From Thermotogales bacterium (GTDB lineage: Bacteria > Thermotogota > Thermotogae > Petrotogales > Kosmotogaceae), in the NCBI GenBank assembly GCA_003561215.1, contig PWXG01000115.1, forward strand, positions 1 to 55,745: a stretch of DNA of 55,745 nucleotides, read 5' to 3'. This document shows positions 16,314-24,423 of the stretch, piece after piece. Position 1 is the first letter of the stretch. Each line of letters begins with the position of its first letter. The notes beneath the pieces were generated by a model. The model saw only the letters and a list, made by a program, of their open reading frames with translations. It did not search any database and was not told where the DNA came from. Both the position numbers and the translations under genes were made by a program.

Positions 16314-16771
16314 GTCTTGAATAATGTCAATAACCACAATTCTGGCTGATCTTGGTTATTCACGAGCCTTGATTCCCAATATTCTCATCATAATTTCAGC
16401 TGATGATCGAAAGCTTTCCAGAAATCCCCCTTGATTCTGTCACCACTATGCTCATGGATCTGGGTGGTTTTTGTCATAACACGAAAGAAGTGTGCATCTT
16501 CGTGTTTTTTGTCGGAAGTCATGGTCTCTCGCGGTGAAACAGGATTCATGATTATGTAATGAGACCCGACCAGGGAAATCTCGATGAACTTACTTCTTGG
16601 GCAGTTGACATGTTAGCATAGGATGATCTGGGTTTTTCTGTGCGAAAAGCACGGATTATCACCTGAGGAATACTGCAGTCGCAACTATACGCAGATTCTT
16701 ATCTAGATAGGGACTTGAATGTACGGGTGTTGCGTGGCAAACTCTTACTGATTAGTGATTGGGGGAGGAAT
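16314..16771. other. about 460-nt gap without a convincing gene
   Basis: This gap holds an inverted repeat AATAACC/GGTTATT (16329-16335 and 16354-16360) and a plus-strand hairpin with a T-run (16478-16510). From 16403 there is a reading frame with three stops that is in phase with the downstream S66 gene (44 codons, then about 27, then about 14). Only a short TTG extension of the S66 frame (16715) reaches into it. I see no recognisable protein or RNA family. Confidence 0.5.
16478..16510 (+). terminator. orphan terminator-like hairpin
   Basis: AACACGAA (16478-16485) and TTCGTGTT (16499-16506) form an 8-bp stem followed by TTTT, on the plus strand with no gene upstream on that strand. A weaker element (ACCAC...GTGGT then TTTT, 16442-16472) lies just before it. 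They might end a small RNA or be remnants. Confidence 0.4.
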
Positions 16772-17755
16772 ATGAGGGCATTGCCATTGGTCTTTCTCCT
16801 GTTGTTTCTTTTTGGTTCCGGTATGAGGGATTGTTCTGAATGCGTGATAGCTGCAAACTATCAGTCACGCGAGAAAAGGTCGATAAAGACGGTGTTTCTG
16901 ACTTCCCCTGCCACGTTCCCGGACAGGGCCTTACTCGAAGCAGGGATTGGCAATCTGAGAGATTTTGGTCTCGAAGTGGTTGTGGGCAACAGCTGCAGGG
17001 TCTTCATGACGTCGGAGCAGAAAGCGGCAGAGCTCAACGAGGCTTTTGCAGACGACCGATATGATGCGATTATTGTTACCAGAGGCGGTCATGGTTCCTT
17101 CAACCTGCTCGATCATCTAGACTGGAACACGATATCAAACAATCCAAAGCCGATCGTAGGGTATAGCGACATCACTGCCCTTCTGCTTGCGATATATTTC
17201 CAAACCGGTGTAGTCACATATCATGGACCGATGGTCACTGTAGAACTCCCCAATGATTCGGAGTCGCTTGAGTATATGATTGAGACGATTAGCGGTTCCA
17301 AAAGTGTTTTCTTCGACTACACTCCCATACCTATCGTTCCAGGTGAGATGGTGGGAAAACTGATTCCAGGGAATCTGTCCTTGATTCAAGCAATGCAGGG
17401 AACGAAATACTTCGGATCGCTCAAGGACGCCATTCTCGTACTAGAGGATGTCGGAGAAACCAGAAGCTCTATTGAACGGATGGTATGGAATATTGCGCAC
17501 CTGGAAGAACTCGACCAACTCAGGGGCATCGTTTTTGCAGGTTTCACCAATATTGGCAATGCGACCGCTGATGACATTCTTGAGATAATCAGGAGTAACT
17601 TCAAGGATTCACCGATACCGGTCTGGGTTGGCCTTCCTGTCTATCATGGCGGGTTCACGAAGCTTACGTTACCTGTTGGAGCCTGGGTAAGGATGGATCT
17701 TGCTAACAGTGTTATTGAGCTCATAGATCCCTTCACTGGAAGAGCAATTGATTGA
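16772..17755 (+). CDS. S66-family peptidase (LD-carboxypeptidase/MccF-like) with signal sequence
   Basis: After a hydrophobic N-terminus (LPLVFLLLFLFGSG) comes an S66 domain. It has LTSPATFPDRALL, TRGGHGSFNLLDHLDW, the nucleophile elbow VGYSDITALLLA, a Glu region ILVLEDVGE and a C-terminal His in GLPVYHGGFTKLTLPVG. The Ser-Glu-His triad is therefore present. Relatives cut the LD peptide bond of peptidoglycan tetrapeptides or disarm peptide-nucleotides. The signal suggests export, unlike the usual cytoplasmic LdcA. ATG at 16772 follows GGGGGAGGAAT; an in-frame TTG at 16715 has no ribosome-binding site. Confidence 0.85.
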   Translation: MRALPLVFLLLFLFGSGMRDCSECVIAANYQSREKRSIKTVFLTSPATFPDRALLEAGIGNLRDFGLEVVVGNSCRVFMTSEQKAAELNEAFADDRYDAIIVTRGGHGSFNLLDHLDWNTISNNPKPIVGYSDITALLLAIYFQTGVVTYHGPMVTVELPNDSESLEYMIETISGSKSVFFDYTPIPIVPGEMVGKLIPGNLSLIQAMQGTKYFGSLKDAILVLEDVGETRSSIERMVWNIAHLEELDQLRGIVFAGFTNIGNATADDILEIIRSNFKDSPIPVWVGLPVYHGGFTKLTLPVGAWVRMDLANSVIELIDPFTGRAID

Positions 17756-17782
17756 CTCCCGCGTTGTTTCGATGTCTCGCTG

Positions 17783-18907
17783 CTATTGGTGAGTAAACAG
17801 CTTCGAAAGGTTTTTCGTGTCTTTGAGGCCGCTTCCGGTAAGAATTATCACGACCGATTCTTCTTGAAGAAGCCTCGACTGATTCTTTGCAAAACCTGCC
17901 ATGGCAACAGCTGCAGTAGGTTCAACAAGGTAACCTCGTCGAGCCAGATATGTTGCTGCTTCTTCAATATCAGTGTCGCTTGTTGTTGTAAACCATCCAC
18001 CGGTAATCTTCACAGCATCAAGAATCTGCTCTGCCCTTATCGGTTTTCTCACTGCTATTCCTTCTGCCACAGTCTCGGATGCCGGTCCCTCAGAGAGTGT
18101 CTGGTTATTGCGCTGCATGTGAAACAAAGGGGCGCAGTTTTCCGACTGCACTCCGATGATTTTCGGAATCTTGCTTGACAAACCTGCCAGATACAGATCC
18201 GTGAAGCCGATATACGCTCCCAGCAACAAGGTACCGTTTCCAACCGGGACGATGAGAACTTCTGGAGTCTTCCATTCCAGTTGCTCCGCGATTTCATACG
18301 CAACGGTCTTTGTTCCCTGCAAGAAAAACGGGTTCCAGCAGTGGCTTGCATAGTAAAGGGTTCTTGCGTCATCAGAAGCCCTTTCAGAAGCATCTTCCCT
18401 TGTGCCGGGCACAATGTGAAGCTCTGCACCAAATGCCTTGATTTGAGCAAGCTTGCTTTCTGAAGTGTTTTCCGCGACATAGATTCTGCACTCAACAGAA
18501 GCCATGGCACAATAGGCGGCAATAGAAGCGCCTGCATTTCCGGAAGAATCTTCGACGACACTTCGAACGCCGAGCTCCTTGATCCTACTAAGCAACACGG
18601 AAGATCCTCGATCCTTGAAAGAACCGGTAGGAAATAGGAAGTCAAGTTTCAGAAGAACGCTCCGCTTTTCTGTTCTCAATGAGCTGATTGGGGTGAAGCC
18701 CTCGTTAAAGCTTACTATGTTTGAATCATCAGCGATAGGTATTGCTTCTCTGTAACGCCACATTGTAGGTGTTCTTCTCTTGATCTTCTCTAATGGGAAC
18801 TCAGCAGGATGGAGTACATCCAGCACACCGCCGCAATTGCAGGCCCATGAAGCTTCCGATTGAGAAAAAGCCAGGCCGCACTTCGAACACCTTATCAACG
18901 TATCCAT
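17783..18907 (-). CDS. thrC: threonine synthase
   Basis: The 374-residue PLP fold-type II enzyme has the cofactor lysine in PTGSFKDRGSSVLLS, the SSGNAGASIAAY phosphate loop and a C-terminal ILTGSGLKD. An N-terminal zinc-ribbon-like segment (CSKCG...CNCGG, residues 8-27) is typical of archaeal/Thermotogales-type threonine synthases. It converts O-phosphohomoserine to threonine. Other threonine genes are not in the window. It is convergent with the S66 gene, with a 27-nt gap. Confidence 0.9.
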   Translation of the reverse strand: MDTLIRCSKCGLAFSQSEASWACNCGGVLDVLHPAEFPLEKIKRRTPTMWRYREAIPIADDSNIVSFNEGFTPISSLRTEKRSVLLKLDFLFPTGSFKDRGSSVLLSRIKELGVRSVVEDSSGNAGASIAAYCAMASVECRIYVAENTSESKLAQIKAFGAELHIVPGTREDASERASDDARTLYYASHCWNPFFLQGTKTVAYEIAEQLEWKTPEVLIVPVGNGTLLLGAYIGFTDLYLAGLSSKIPKIIGVQSENCAPLFHMQRNNQTLSEGPASETVAEGIAVRKPIRAEQILDAVKITGGWFTTTSDTDIEEAATYLARRGYLVEPTAAVAMAGFAKNQSRLLQEESVVIILTGSGLKDTKNLSKLFTHQ

Positions 18908-18955
18908 GAACTCATGGTATCACAACTCCTGTGGCAGAACTCACCAAGCCACCGT

Positions 18956-18984
18956 TTGAGTTCGTAAGGAGTGCTGTGTATAAT
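18956..18984 (+). promoter_or_regulatory. promoter (TTGAGT-17-TATAAT)
   Basis: TTGAGT at 18956-18961 and TATAAT at 18979-18984, spaced by 17 nt, lie 26 nt before the GTG start of the adenosyltransferase gene. Confidence 0.75.
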
Positions 18985-19010
18985 CTGAATTGGATGTCGA
19001 GGTGATCGTA

Positions 19011-19556
19011 GTGAGTGTCTCAACGGGCACAGGAGATTCCGGTAGGACGAGTCTATGGAGCGGCCAGAGGGTCTCCAAGGCGAGCAAGAGAGTAGAAGCA
19101 TATGGGACTATAGACGAGCTTAATTGCCACCTGGGGGAGACGAGACATGTTGTGTCATCTGAAATGGTTAGAGAGATGCTGCTGGGAATTCAGAAGGATC
19201 TGTTCAAGATGACAGGACAGCTGGCCACTGTGGGGAAGCCCTTTCCGGAAAATCTTTCCGTCTCAGATGTTGGCAGAATTACTGGATTTGTTCACGATCT
19301 GGAAGCAAGGGTAACGATCGAGGGTTTTGTTGTTCCCGGAAACACTCGTGAGTCAGCAAAGCTCGATATTGCCAGGACAGTTGCCAGGCGAGCGGAACGG
19401 CGAATTTGCAGTCTTGCAGATACCGAAGAGGTTCCTGAAGTGATTACAGTATATATCAACAGGCTTTCGGACCTCCTGTACATGATGGCCAGGTACGAAG
19501 AGCACATACAGGATAGACTGCTTAATGAGAAAGATGTGTCTGATTATCAGGACTAG
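19011..19556 (+). CDS. PduO-type cob(I)alamin adenosyltransferase
   Basis: PduO/MMAB-type enzymes transfer the adenosyl group of ATP to cob(I)alamin to make adenosylcobalamin. The N-terminal ATP loop TGTGDSGRTSLWSG, the VEAYGTIDELNCHLG block, the RTVARRAERRICSL helix and NRLSDLLYMMARYEE are all in place in 181 residues. The start is GTG at 19011, 3 nt after GAGGTGATC; the in-frame TTG at 18990 lies upstream of that site. Cobalamin-dependent enzymes are not seen nearby. Confidence 0.92.
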   Translation: MSVSTGTGDSGRTSLWSGQRVSKASKRVEAYGTIDELNCHLGETRHVVSSEMVREMLLGIQKDLFKMTGQLATVGKPFPENLSVSDVGRITGFVHDLEARVTIEGFVVPGNTRESAKLDIARTVARRAERRICSLADTEEVPEVITVYINRLSDLLYMMARYEEHIQDRLLNEKDVSDYQD

Positions 19557-19632
19557 CGTTTATTGATGCCGCTAACAGAAATGGGAATCACGTAAGAGAT
19601 ATCGTGCAGAGAACCAGGAGTGGAGGTGTACG

Positions 19633-20526
19633 ATGTACAGGACGCTTGATGACCTTGTGAAAAAGGCATCTGAAGGCAAGATGGGAAAAGTAGTGCTTGC
19701 TGGTTCTGAAGATAGGGAAGGCCTGCTTGCTCTCAAACATGCTTCCGAGAAAGGAATCGGCGATCCGCTTCTCGTTGGTGACAGCAATGTGACCAGCAGA
19801 CTACTGGAAGAGATCTCCTTCGATGCCGAGATCATTGATGCGAGGAATGAACAGACTGTTGCAGAAGAGGCAGTGAAAGCTGTAAGCTCGTCTTCACATG
19901 CTTGCCTGATGAAAGGCAGAATAAAGACTTCTGTGCTGCTGAAGGCCGTACTGAACAAGGAATGGGGTCTCAGAACCGGGAGGCTTCTAAGTCATGTAGC
20001 TTGTCTTGACGTGCCGGGTCTTGATCGACTGATATTTGTCAGTGATGGAGGAATGGTCGTGAGGCCTGATCTTTCCCAGAAGGTAGAGATACTCAAGAAC
20101 GGTGTAGACCTTCTTCAATCCTTGGGGTATGAAAGGCCGTTCGTGGCTCTCATAGCAGCTGTTGAGACGGTCAATCCCGACATGCCGGAAACTACGGAAG
20201 CCGCAATGATCGCGAAAATGCATGCACGTGGCCAAATTCGAGGTTGCACGGTTGACGGGCCGCTTGGACTCGATAACGCACTTTCAACAGTTGCAGCAAA
20301 GACAAAAGGAATAGAGAGTCCTGTTGCAGGTCATGCAGACTTGCTTGTGGTTCCGGAAATTCACTCGGGGAATTTTCTTGGCAAGTCGGCCGTCTATCTG
20401 GCAGAAGGAGTGATTGCCGGCTTGGTAATGGGTGCAGCGGCTCCGATAGTCATTGTTTCCCGGGCTGATAGCGAAAGATCGAAATTGGCGTCAATAGCTA
20501 TAGCCGCAGTAAGTGCTTCTCATTAA
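19633..20526 (+). CDS. phosphate butyryltransferase-like (phosphotransacylase)
   Basis: The 297-residue protein belongs to the phosphate acetyl/butyryltransferase family. It has HACLMKGRIKTSVLLKAVLNKE, LDVPGLDRLIFVSDGGMVVRPDL, and a C-terminal VDGPLGLDNALS with HADLLVVPEIHSGNFLGKS. It interconverts acyl-CoA and acyl phosphate. Members close to this type often act on butyryl- or branched acyl-CoA; substrate choice cannot be read here, and no butyrate kinase gene lies beside it. ATG follows AGGAGTGGAGGTGTACG. It is convergent with the PHP gene across 6 nt, and no terminator is seen between them. Confidence 0.87.
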   Translation: MYRTLDDLVKKASEGKMGKVVLAGSEDREGLLALKHASEKGIGDPLLVGDSNVTSRLLEEISFDAEIIDARNEQTVAEEAVKAVSSSSHACLMKGRIKTSVLLKAVLNKEWGLRTGRLLSHVACLDVPGLDRLIFVSDGGMVVRPDLSQKVEILKNGVDLLQSLGYERPFVALIAAVETVNPDMPETTEAAMIAKMHARGQIRGCTVDGPLGLDNALSTVAAKTKGIESPVAGHADLLVVPEIHSGNFLGKSAVYLAEGVIAGLVMGAAAPIVIVSRADSERSKLASIAIAAVSASH

Positions 20527-20532
20527 GGAGTA

Positions 20533-21360
20533 TCACAGGCCGGTAACCCGCTGCTGGAATTCCTCAACGAAGCGATTAGGCACTTCGACTCCAGGTTCCA
20601 GAGAGGGTTTGTTGCGACCATGATAATCACTACCCCCTGTGGGCAGCAAGTTGAGTCTTTCCGCGATTTCAAGCAGTTTTTTCCGGGTTTCTTCGTTGTA
20701 CTCCTTGTAGAACACTTCGATTCCTTCAAGTCCATTTCGCTTCATAAGCTTCAGTTTGCTCTCGAGGTCTTTCGGTGGAAGCTCAAGAGAGAGAGGATGA
20801 GCGAGAACCGGTAGCCCTCCAGCGGCTCTTATTGTTTGAAGGACTCTATCAGGGATGGGCCTGTCCTTCTCAATGTAAGCTTCTGCTCCCTTATTCAGGA
20901 ATCTCCTGAAGGCTTCCTCGATAGATGAAGCGTGTCCCTTTTCGACAAGCAATCGAGCGAAGTGTGGACGGCCAATGCTCTTCTCTCTTGATATCTTCAC
21001 GAGGTCTTCAAGAGTGACTCTAATTCCGAGTTCCTTCATCCTGTTCAGGATCTTCGAATTACGTGCCTTCCTGCTCTCGATTAACGACAGGAAGCTCTCT
21101 GATAAGTCTTCGTGTCTGACATCAAAGCCGTAGGCTAGAAGATCGAGCATCCCCGGCCCCTGACAGTTGATCTCGACTCCAGAGACATACAGAAGCCCCG
21201 TCGAAGCTGCGATCTTCATTGCCTTTTCCTGACCGTCTATGTTATCATGATCTGTAATGGAGGCGAGTTTGATTCCCTTTTCCAGAGTTTTTTCTAGGAG
21301 CATCTCCACAGAGTCCGTTCCGTCAGAGTAGATCGTGTGCATATGAAGATCAACGAACAA
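20533..21360 (-). CDS. PHP-domain phosphoesterase (RNase AM/YciV-like)
   Basis: The PHP metal site is clear: DLHMHTIYSDGTDS near the N-terminus, ITDHDNIDG, a Glu in VSGVEINC, PVLAHPL, and GGSDYHG at the C-terminus. With 275 residues it matches the COG0613 group, which includes 5'-3' exonucleases and 3',5'-nucleotide phosphatases such as YciV/TrpH. TTG start, placed 5 nt after GGAGGTG. It acts in the cytoplasm and probably binds three metal ions; its nucleic acid or nucleotide substrate is inferred from the family. Confidence 0.88.
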   Translation of the reverse strand: MFVDLHMHTIYSDGTDSVEMLLEKTLEKGIKLASITDHDNIDGQEKAMKIAASTGLLYVSGVEINCQGPGMLDLLAYGFDVRHEDLSESFLSLIESRKARNSKILNRMKELGIRVTLEDLVKISREKSIGRPHFARLLVEKGHASSIEEAFRRFLNKGAEAYIEKDRPIPDRVLQTIRAAGGLPVLAHPLSLELPPKDLESKLKLMKRNGLEGIEVFYKEYNEETRKKLLEIAERLNLLPTGGSDYHGRNKPSLEPGVEVPNRFVEEFQQRVTGL

Positions 21361-21441
21361 GCGCCCACCTCCAGACTTTCTCAGAAGCCTACAGGTCTAA
21401 TATAGCAGAGATCTGCCATGAGGTGATATCGGATAGCTGAG

Positions 21442-22284
21442 ATGGGGCTTCCACCAGGAACCGTCCTCAAGGGTAGATATACCGTTGAGCGTCCCCTTGG
21501 AAGCGGTGGATTCGGCATTACTTACCTGTGTATGGACAATTCCGCAGGAAGCTATGTTGCTGTCAAGGAGTATTTCCCCAAACATGCCGTTCGTGAGGAC
21601 CTCGCCCTTACATTTCCTGCACAGCACGATATGCAGGACCATTACGCTAGAGTAGAATCCTTCATTGACGAATCGATAATCGCTTCCAGATTTGGAGACG
21701 TTAGAATCGTGCGGCAGACGGATTCTTTCAAGGAAAACAATACAGCCTATTATGTGATGGAGTATGTTGAGGGACCTACACTTGCGCAGTATGTGAGAAA
21801 AGCCGGTCCTCTGAAAAGCCCGGATGCAATCAACATAGCAGAAGAAATCGCACTGGGTATTCGATCAGTTCATAACGCCGGTTTTGTCCACGGCGATCTG
21901 AAACCGACAAATGTGCTTCTTAAGAATGAACGTGCAGTTAAGATAACCGATTTTGGCGGTGCAGCAGTTCGAGACAGCTTCTTTGTTCCACTTCATTCGG
22001 GAGTAGTGTCGCTGCACTACTCTGCCCCAGAACGCTTTGTGAGTTGCATAATGCCTACAGCCCAATCCGACATATACTCGCTCGGAGGAGTGCTTTTCTT
22101 CCTTGTTTCCGGTCTTGATCCCGTACCGGCTCCGGACCGGATGAAAGGTGTTGCAATGGCATATCCATCGACGAGTTACAAGCTCCGAAAGGTAGTTCGA
22201 AGAGCAATGGCCATGGCAATGAGCAACAGGTATCAGGATGCACTACAGTTCATAAGGGCACTTCGGAGACGTTGGTTCTTCTAA
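21442..22284 (+). CDS. minimal Hanks-type serine/threonine protein kinase (non-RD)
   Basis: The whole 280-residue protein is a kinase domain with no membrane segment or sensor. It has the glycine loop LGSGGFG (19-25), Lys42 in VAVKEYFP, catalytic loop HGDLKPTN (D152, K154, N157), DFG at 170-172 and APE at 195-197. Arg before the catalytic Asp is replaced by Gly, so it is a non-RD kinase, and the activation segment is short. It is therefore likely active without activation-loop phosphorylation. Targets are unknown. It converges with the prenyl synthase gene with only 3 nt between them. Confidence 0.88.
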   Translation: MGLPPGTVLKGRYTVERPLGSGGFGITYLCMDNSAGSYVAVKEYFPKHAVREDLALTFPAQHDMQDHYARVESFIDESIIASRFGDVRIVRQTDSFKENNTAYYVMEYVEGPTLAQYVRKAGPLKSPDAINIAEEIALGIRSVHNAGFVHGDLKPTNVLLKNERAVKITDFGGAAVRDSFFVPLHSGVVSLHYSAPERFVSCIMPTAQSDIYSLGGVLFFLVSGLDPVPAPDRMKGVAMAYPSTSYKLRKVVRRAMAMAMSNRYQDALQFIRALRRRWFF

Positions 22285-22287
22285 ACC

Positions 22288-23139
22288 CTATTTTGAGACT
22301 ATCTGCTTACACAGATGCTCGATGACATCTCTGAAACCCTCATAAGGCAATGCTTCAAGGAGTCTTCTCACTTTCTTGTCGATTACCTTCCTCGCCTGAG
22401 TAAGATCCATGACATTCAGAGCGGAAGGTCTGTCAAGCAAGGCATCTTTTCCCGGCGTTTTGCCAAGAGTGGCTCTGGTTGCAGTCATATCCTTTATGTC
22501 GTCGGCAATCTGAAAAACTATGCCGAAATCTCTTCCCAGGGCAAGCATCTGACTGGCTGTCTCCTTTTCGCCAGCACAAAGAACCGGGGCGGCAAAACAG
22601 AACCCAAAGAGCTCTCCCGTCTTCTTCTTGTGGACCTCTTCCAATGTCTTCTCGTTCTTCGTATCCTGGAAGGTGACATCAAGAAACTCCCCCTCTATAA
22701 CGGTTAGAGAAGTTTCTGTCCAGAGTTCGATCACCGAAAGAAGTCGTTCTCGATCGATAGACGACCTGAGCAGAATTCTGACGGGGTGCACGAGGAGGAA
22801 ATCTCCAGCGAGAATGGCCACTTCTTCCCCAAAGACCTTGTGAAGAGTTGGCTGCCCTCTACGGAGATCGTCGTTATCCAGTGCAGGGAGATCGTCATGT
22901 ATAAGACTGCCGGTGTGAAAGACCTCGACAGCTTTTCCAAGGCTATCTGCAACGTTGCGTCCAAGAGACAGCTCATCGCATAGACACCGTATCAAATAAG
23001 GTCTCAGACGTTTTCCGCCAGCCTCGAACGTATAGACTACGGCGTTCACAAGGTCCTTGTCCGAGGTGCTATTTCTTATCTCCGACAGAAGAAGCTGGTC
23101 AAATTGTGTTCGGAAATGGTCAAGAGGAAGAGTCTTCAT
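22288..23139 (-). CDS. polyprenyl diphosphate synthase (farnesyl/geranylgeranyl type)
   Basis: The enzyme condenses isopentenyl diphosphate with allylic diphosphates. GGKRLRP, the first aspartate motif DDLPALDNDDLRRG (D82, D83, D88), QIADDIKD as the second, and KKTGELF are all present in 283 residues. The four-residue insertion in the first motif is typical of bacterial short-chain synthases (IspA-like). ATG at 23139 is chosen; an in-frame ATG at 23187 would overlap the upstream gene by 68 nt. The overlap at the chosen start is 20 nt, showing an operon with the DUF151 and plsC genes. Confidence 0.88.
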   Translation of the reverse strand: MKTLPLDHFRTQFDQLLLSEIRNSTSDKDLVNAVVYTFEAGGKRLRPYLIRCLCDELSLGRNVADSLGKAVEVFHTGSLIHDDLPALDNDDLRRGQPTLHKVFGEEVAILAGDFLLVHPVRILLRSSIDRERLLSVIELWTETSLTVIEGEFLDVTFQDTKNEKTLEEVHKKKTGELFGFCFAAPVLCAGEKETASQMLALGRDFGIVFQIADDIKDMTATRATLGKTPGKDALLDRPSALNVMDLTQARKVIDKKVRRLLEALPYEGFRDVIEHLCKQIVSK

Positions 23140-23653
23140 CCTTGTCTCGTTTCTTCTTGAGGTATCTCTTGAAGTCTTCAATGTCAAATTGGCTTACAAA
23201 TTCTTTAAATGCTTCAGGATCTTCGTTCCTTTCGCCCTCTTCCTGCTGCAGATTCTCCAGACTTATTGCACTCTCTTCGTAGACCTTCTCCTCTACAAAA
23301 ACCGGTATGCTGTTCTTGACTGCAAGGACGAGACAATCAGACGGTCTCGCATCCAGAGCGATCGATTCGCCGCCGCTGTCAATAATATGCAGGTTTGCAA
23401 AGTAGACGTTATCTTGCACGCTGTGTATTATGACTCGATCGAACTTGCCACCTGCGGCAAGAACGGCACTTGAAAAGAGGTCGTATGTCAGTGGCCTGGG
23501 AAAATCCTTGCCGCTCACGGCGATCGCAAGAGACTCCGCTTCGAACGGTCCGATCCATATACCAAAACCCTTGTTAGACTTATCAACTTCAAGGATAACC
23601 ACGGGTGAACCGGATTGATCCAGTGCCAGACCTCTCAGTCTCACTTGTAGCAT
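23120..23653 (-). CDS. bifunctional nuclease family protein (DUF151, TM0160-like)
   Basis: The first about 125 residues match DUF151: VVILEV...GIWIGPFEAESLA, RPLTYDLFSSAVLAAGG and ALDARPSDCLVLAVKNSIPVFVEEKV. The acidic and basic tail (EEGERNEDPEAF...KKKRDKDEDSSS) is variable. Plant and bacterial members have been reported as nucleases; the Thermotoga homologue TM0160 has a known structure but no firm role. It overlaps plsC by 13 nt and the prenyl synthase gene by 20 nt. Confidence 0.88.
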   Translation of the reverse strand: MLQVRLRGLALDQSGSPVVILEVDKSNKGFGIWIGPFEAESLAIAVSGKDFPRPLTYDLFSSAVLAAGGKFDRVIIHSVQDNVYFANLHIIDSGGESIALDARPSDCLVLAVKNSIPVFVEEKVYEESAISLENLQQEEGERNEDPEAFKEFVSQFDIEDFKRYLKKKRDKDEDSSS

Positions 23654-24423
23654 TGAAGGACCTCCATTCTCGTCTCATTAAGACCTTCCTTTACGGATTC
23701 CTCGGCGGTCTTTCTCAGAGCTTCTTCGGATTCAAATGTGCTTGAATCCAGGGGTTTCCTGATATTGACAAACACCTTTCCAGGGCGAACGAAAAGCCTT
23801 TTCTTCTTCATCAGTTTTCCTGTTCCGTCGATTGCTACAGGCAATACAGTTGCCCCTGTACGGTAAGGTAACATAAAACTCCCGTCTTTGAAAGGAAGTA
23901 GCTTTCCATCTTCGCTTCTTGTTCCTTCGGGGAACAGCATTATTGTACCACCTTCACGCAAGATCGTGATGAGTTTTCTCATCGTGGAAGCAGTCTGCGC
24001 CCTGTTGCCTCTTGCGATGAACACTCCGTCGAGTGCCTTGACAAAACCTCTTACGACGGGGATCCTCGAAATCTCCTTCTTGGCAATAAAGGCAATTTCG
24101 TGATGAATGTAACCCGGAACAAGCGGAATATCAAGAACGCTCTGATGATTACACACAATAACCATCGAACCGGAAGCAGGAACATGTTCCTTTCCATTGA
24201 CACTCACTTTGCAGAAAAGAGTCCTGAAAACGTTTCTTCCAAACCTTCCCACTTCTCTGCTGACAAACCTCTTGCGGGCAGCTTCTCCCCTGACTTTGTT
24301 GATTATTGCTCCTACGATAAGGACCAGGCTACCGTATACGATAACGTAGACCAAAAAGAAGACTGCACCCATAACAGTGATGAGAAAATCTCTCAGTCCA
24401 AGTAACAGGCGTACTACCTTCAT
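23641..24423 (-). CDS. plsC: 1-acyl-sn-glycerol-3-phosphate acyltransferase
   Basis: PlsC adds the second acyl chain of phosphatidic acid at the inner membrane. After a membrane helix at about residues 13-42 come the HX4D motif NHQSVLD (H93, D98), the substrate motif LFPEGTRS and a C-terminal VLPVAIDGTGKLM. The length, 260 residues, is normal. The start abuts the thiI stop. Confidence 0.92.
   Translation of the reverse strand: MKVVRLLLGLRDFLITVMGAVFFLVYVIVYGSLVLIVGAIINKVRGEAARKRFVSREVGRFGRNVFRTLFCKVSVNGKEHVPASGSMVIVCNHQSVLDIPLVPGYIHHEIAFIAKKEISRIPVVRGFVKALDGVFIARGNRAQTASTMRKLITILREGGTIMLFPEGTRSEDGKLLPFKDGSFMLPYRTGATVLPVAIDGTGKLMKKKRLFVRPGKVFVNIRKPLDSSTFESEEALRKTAEESVKEGLNETRMEVLQCYK

Noticed and set aside
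18055-18645. 196-codon minus-strand frame inside threonine synthase
   Set aside because: It lies wholly within thrC, which has full PLP-enzyme motifs; composition is that of an out-of-frame read.
23140-23187. Longer N-terminus for the prenyl synthase (ATG 23187)
   Set aside because: The extra 16 residues (MTLKTSRDTSRRNETR) are an out-of-frame read of the DUF151 gene and do not resemble the family N-terminus.
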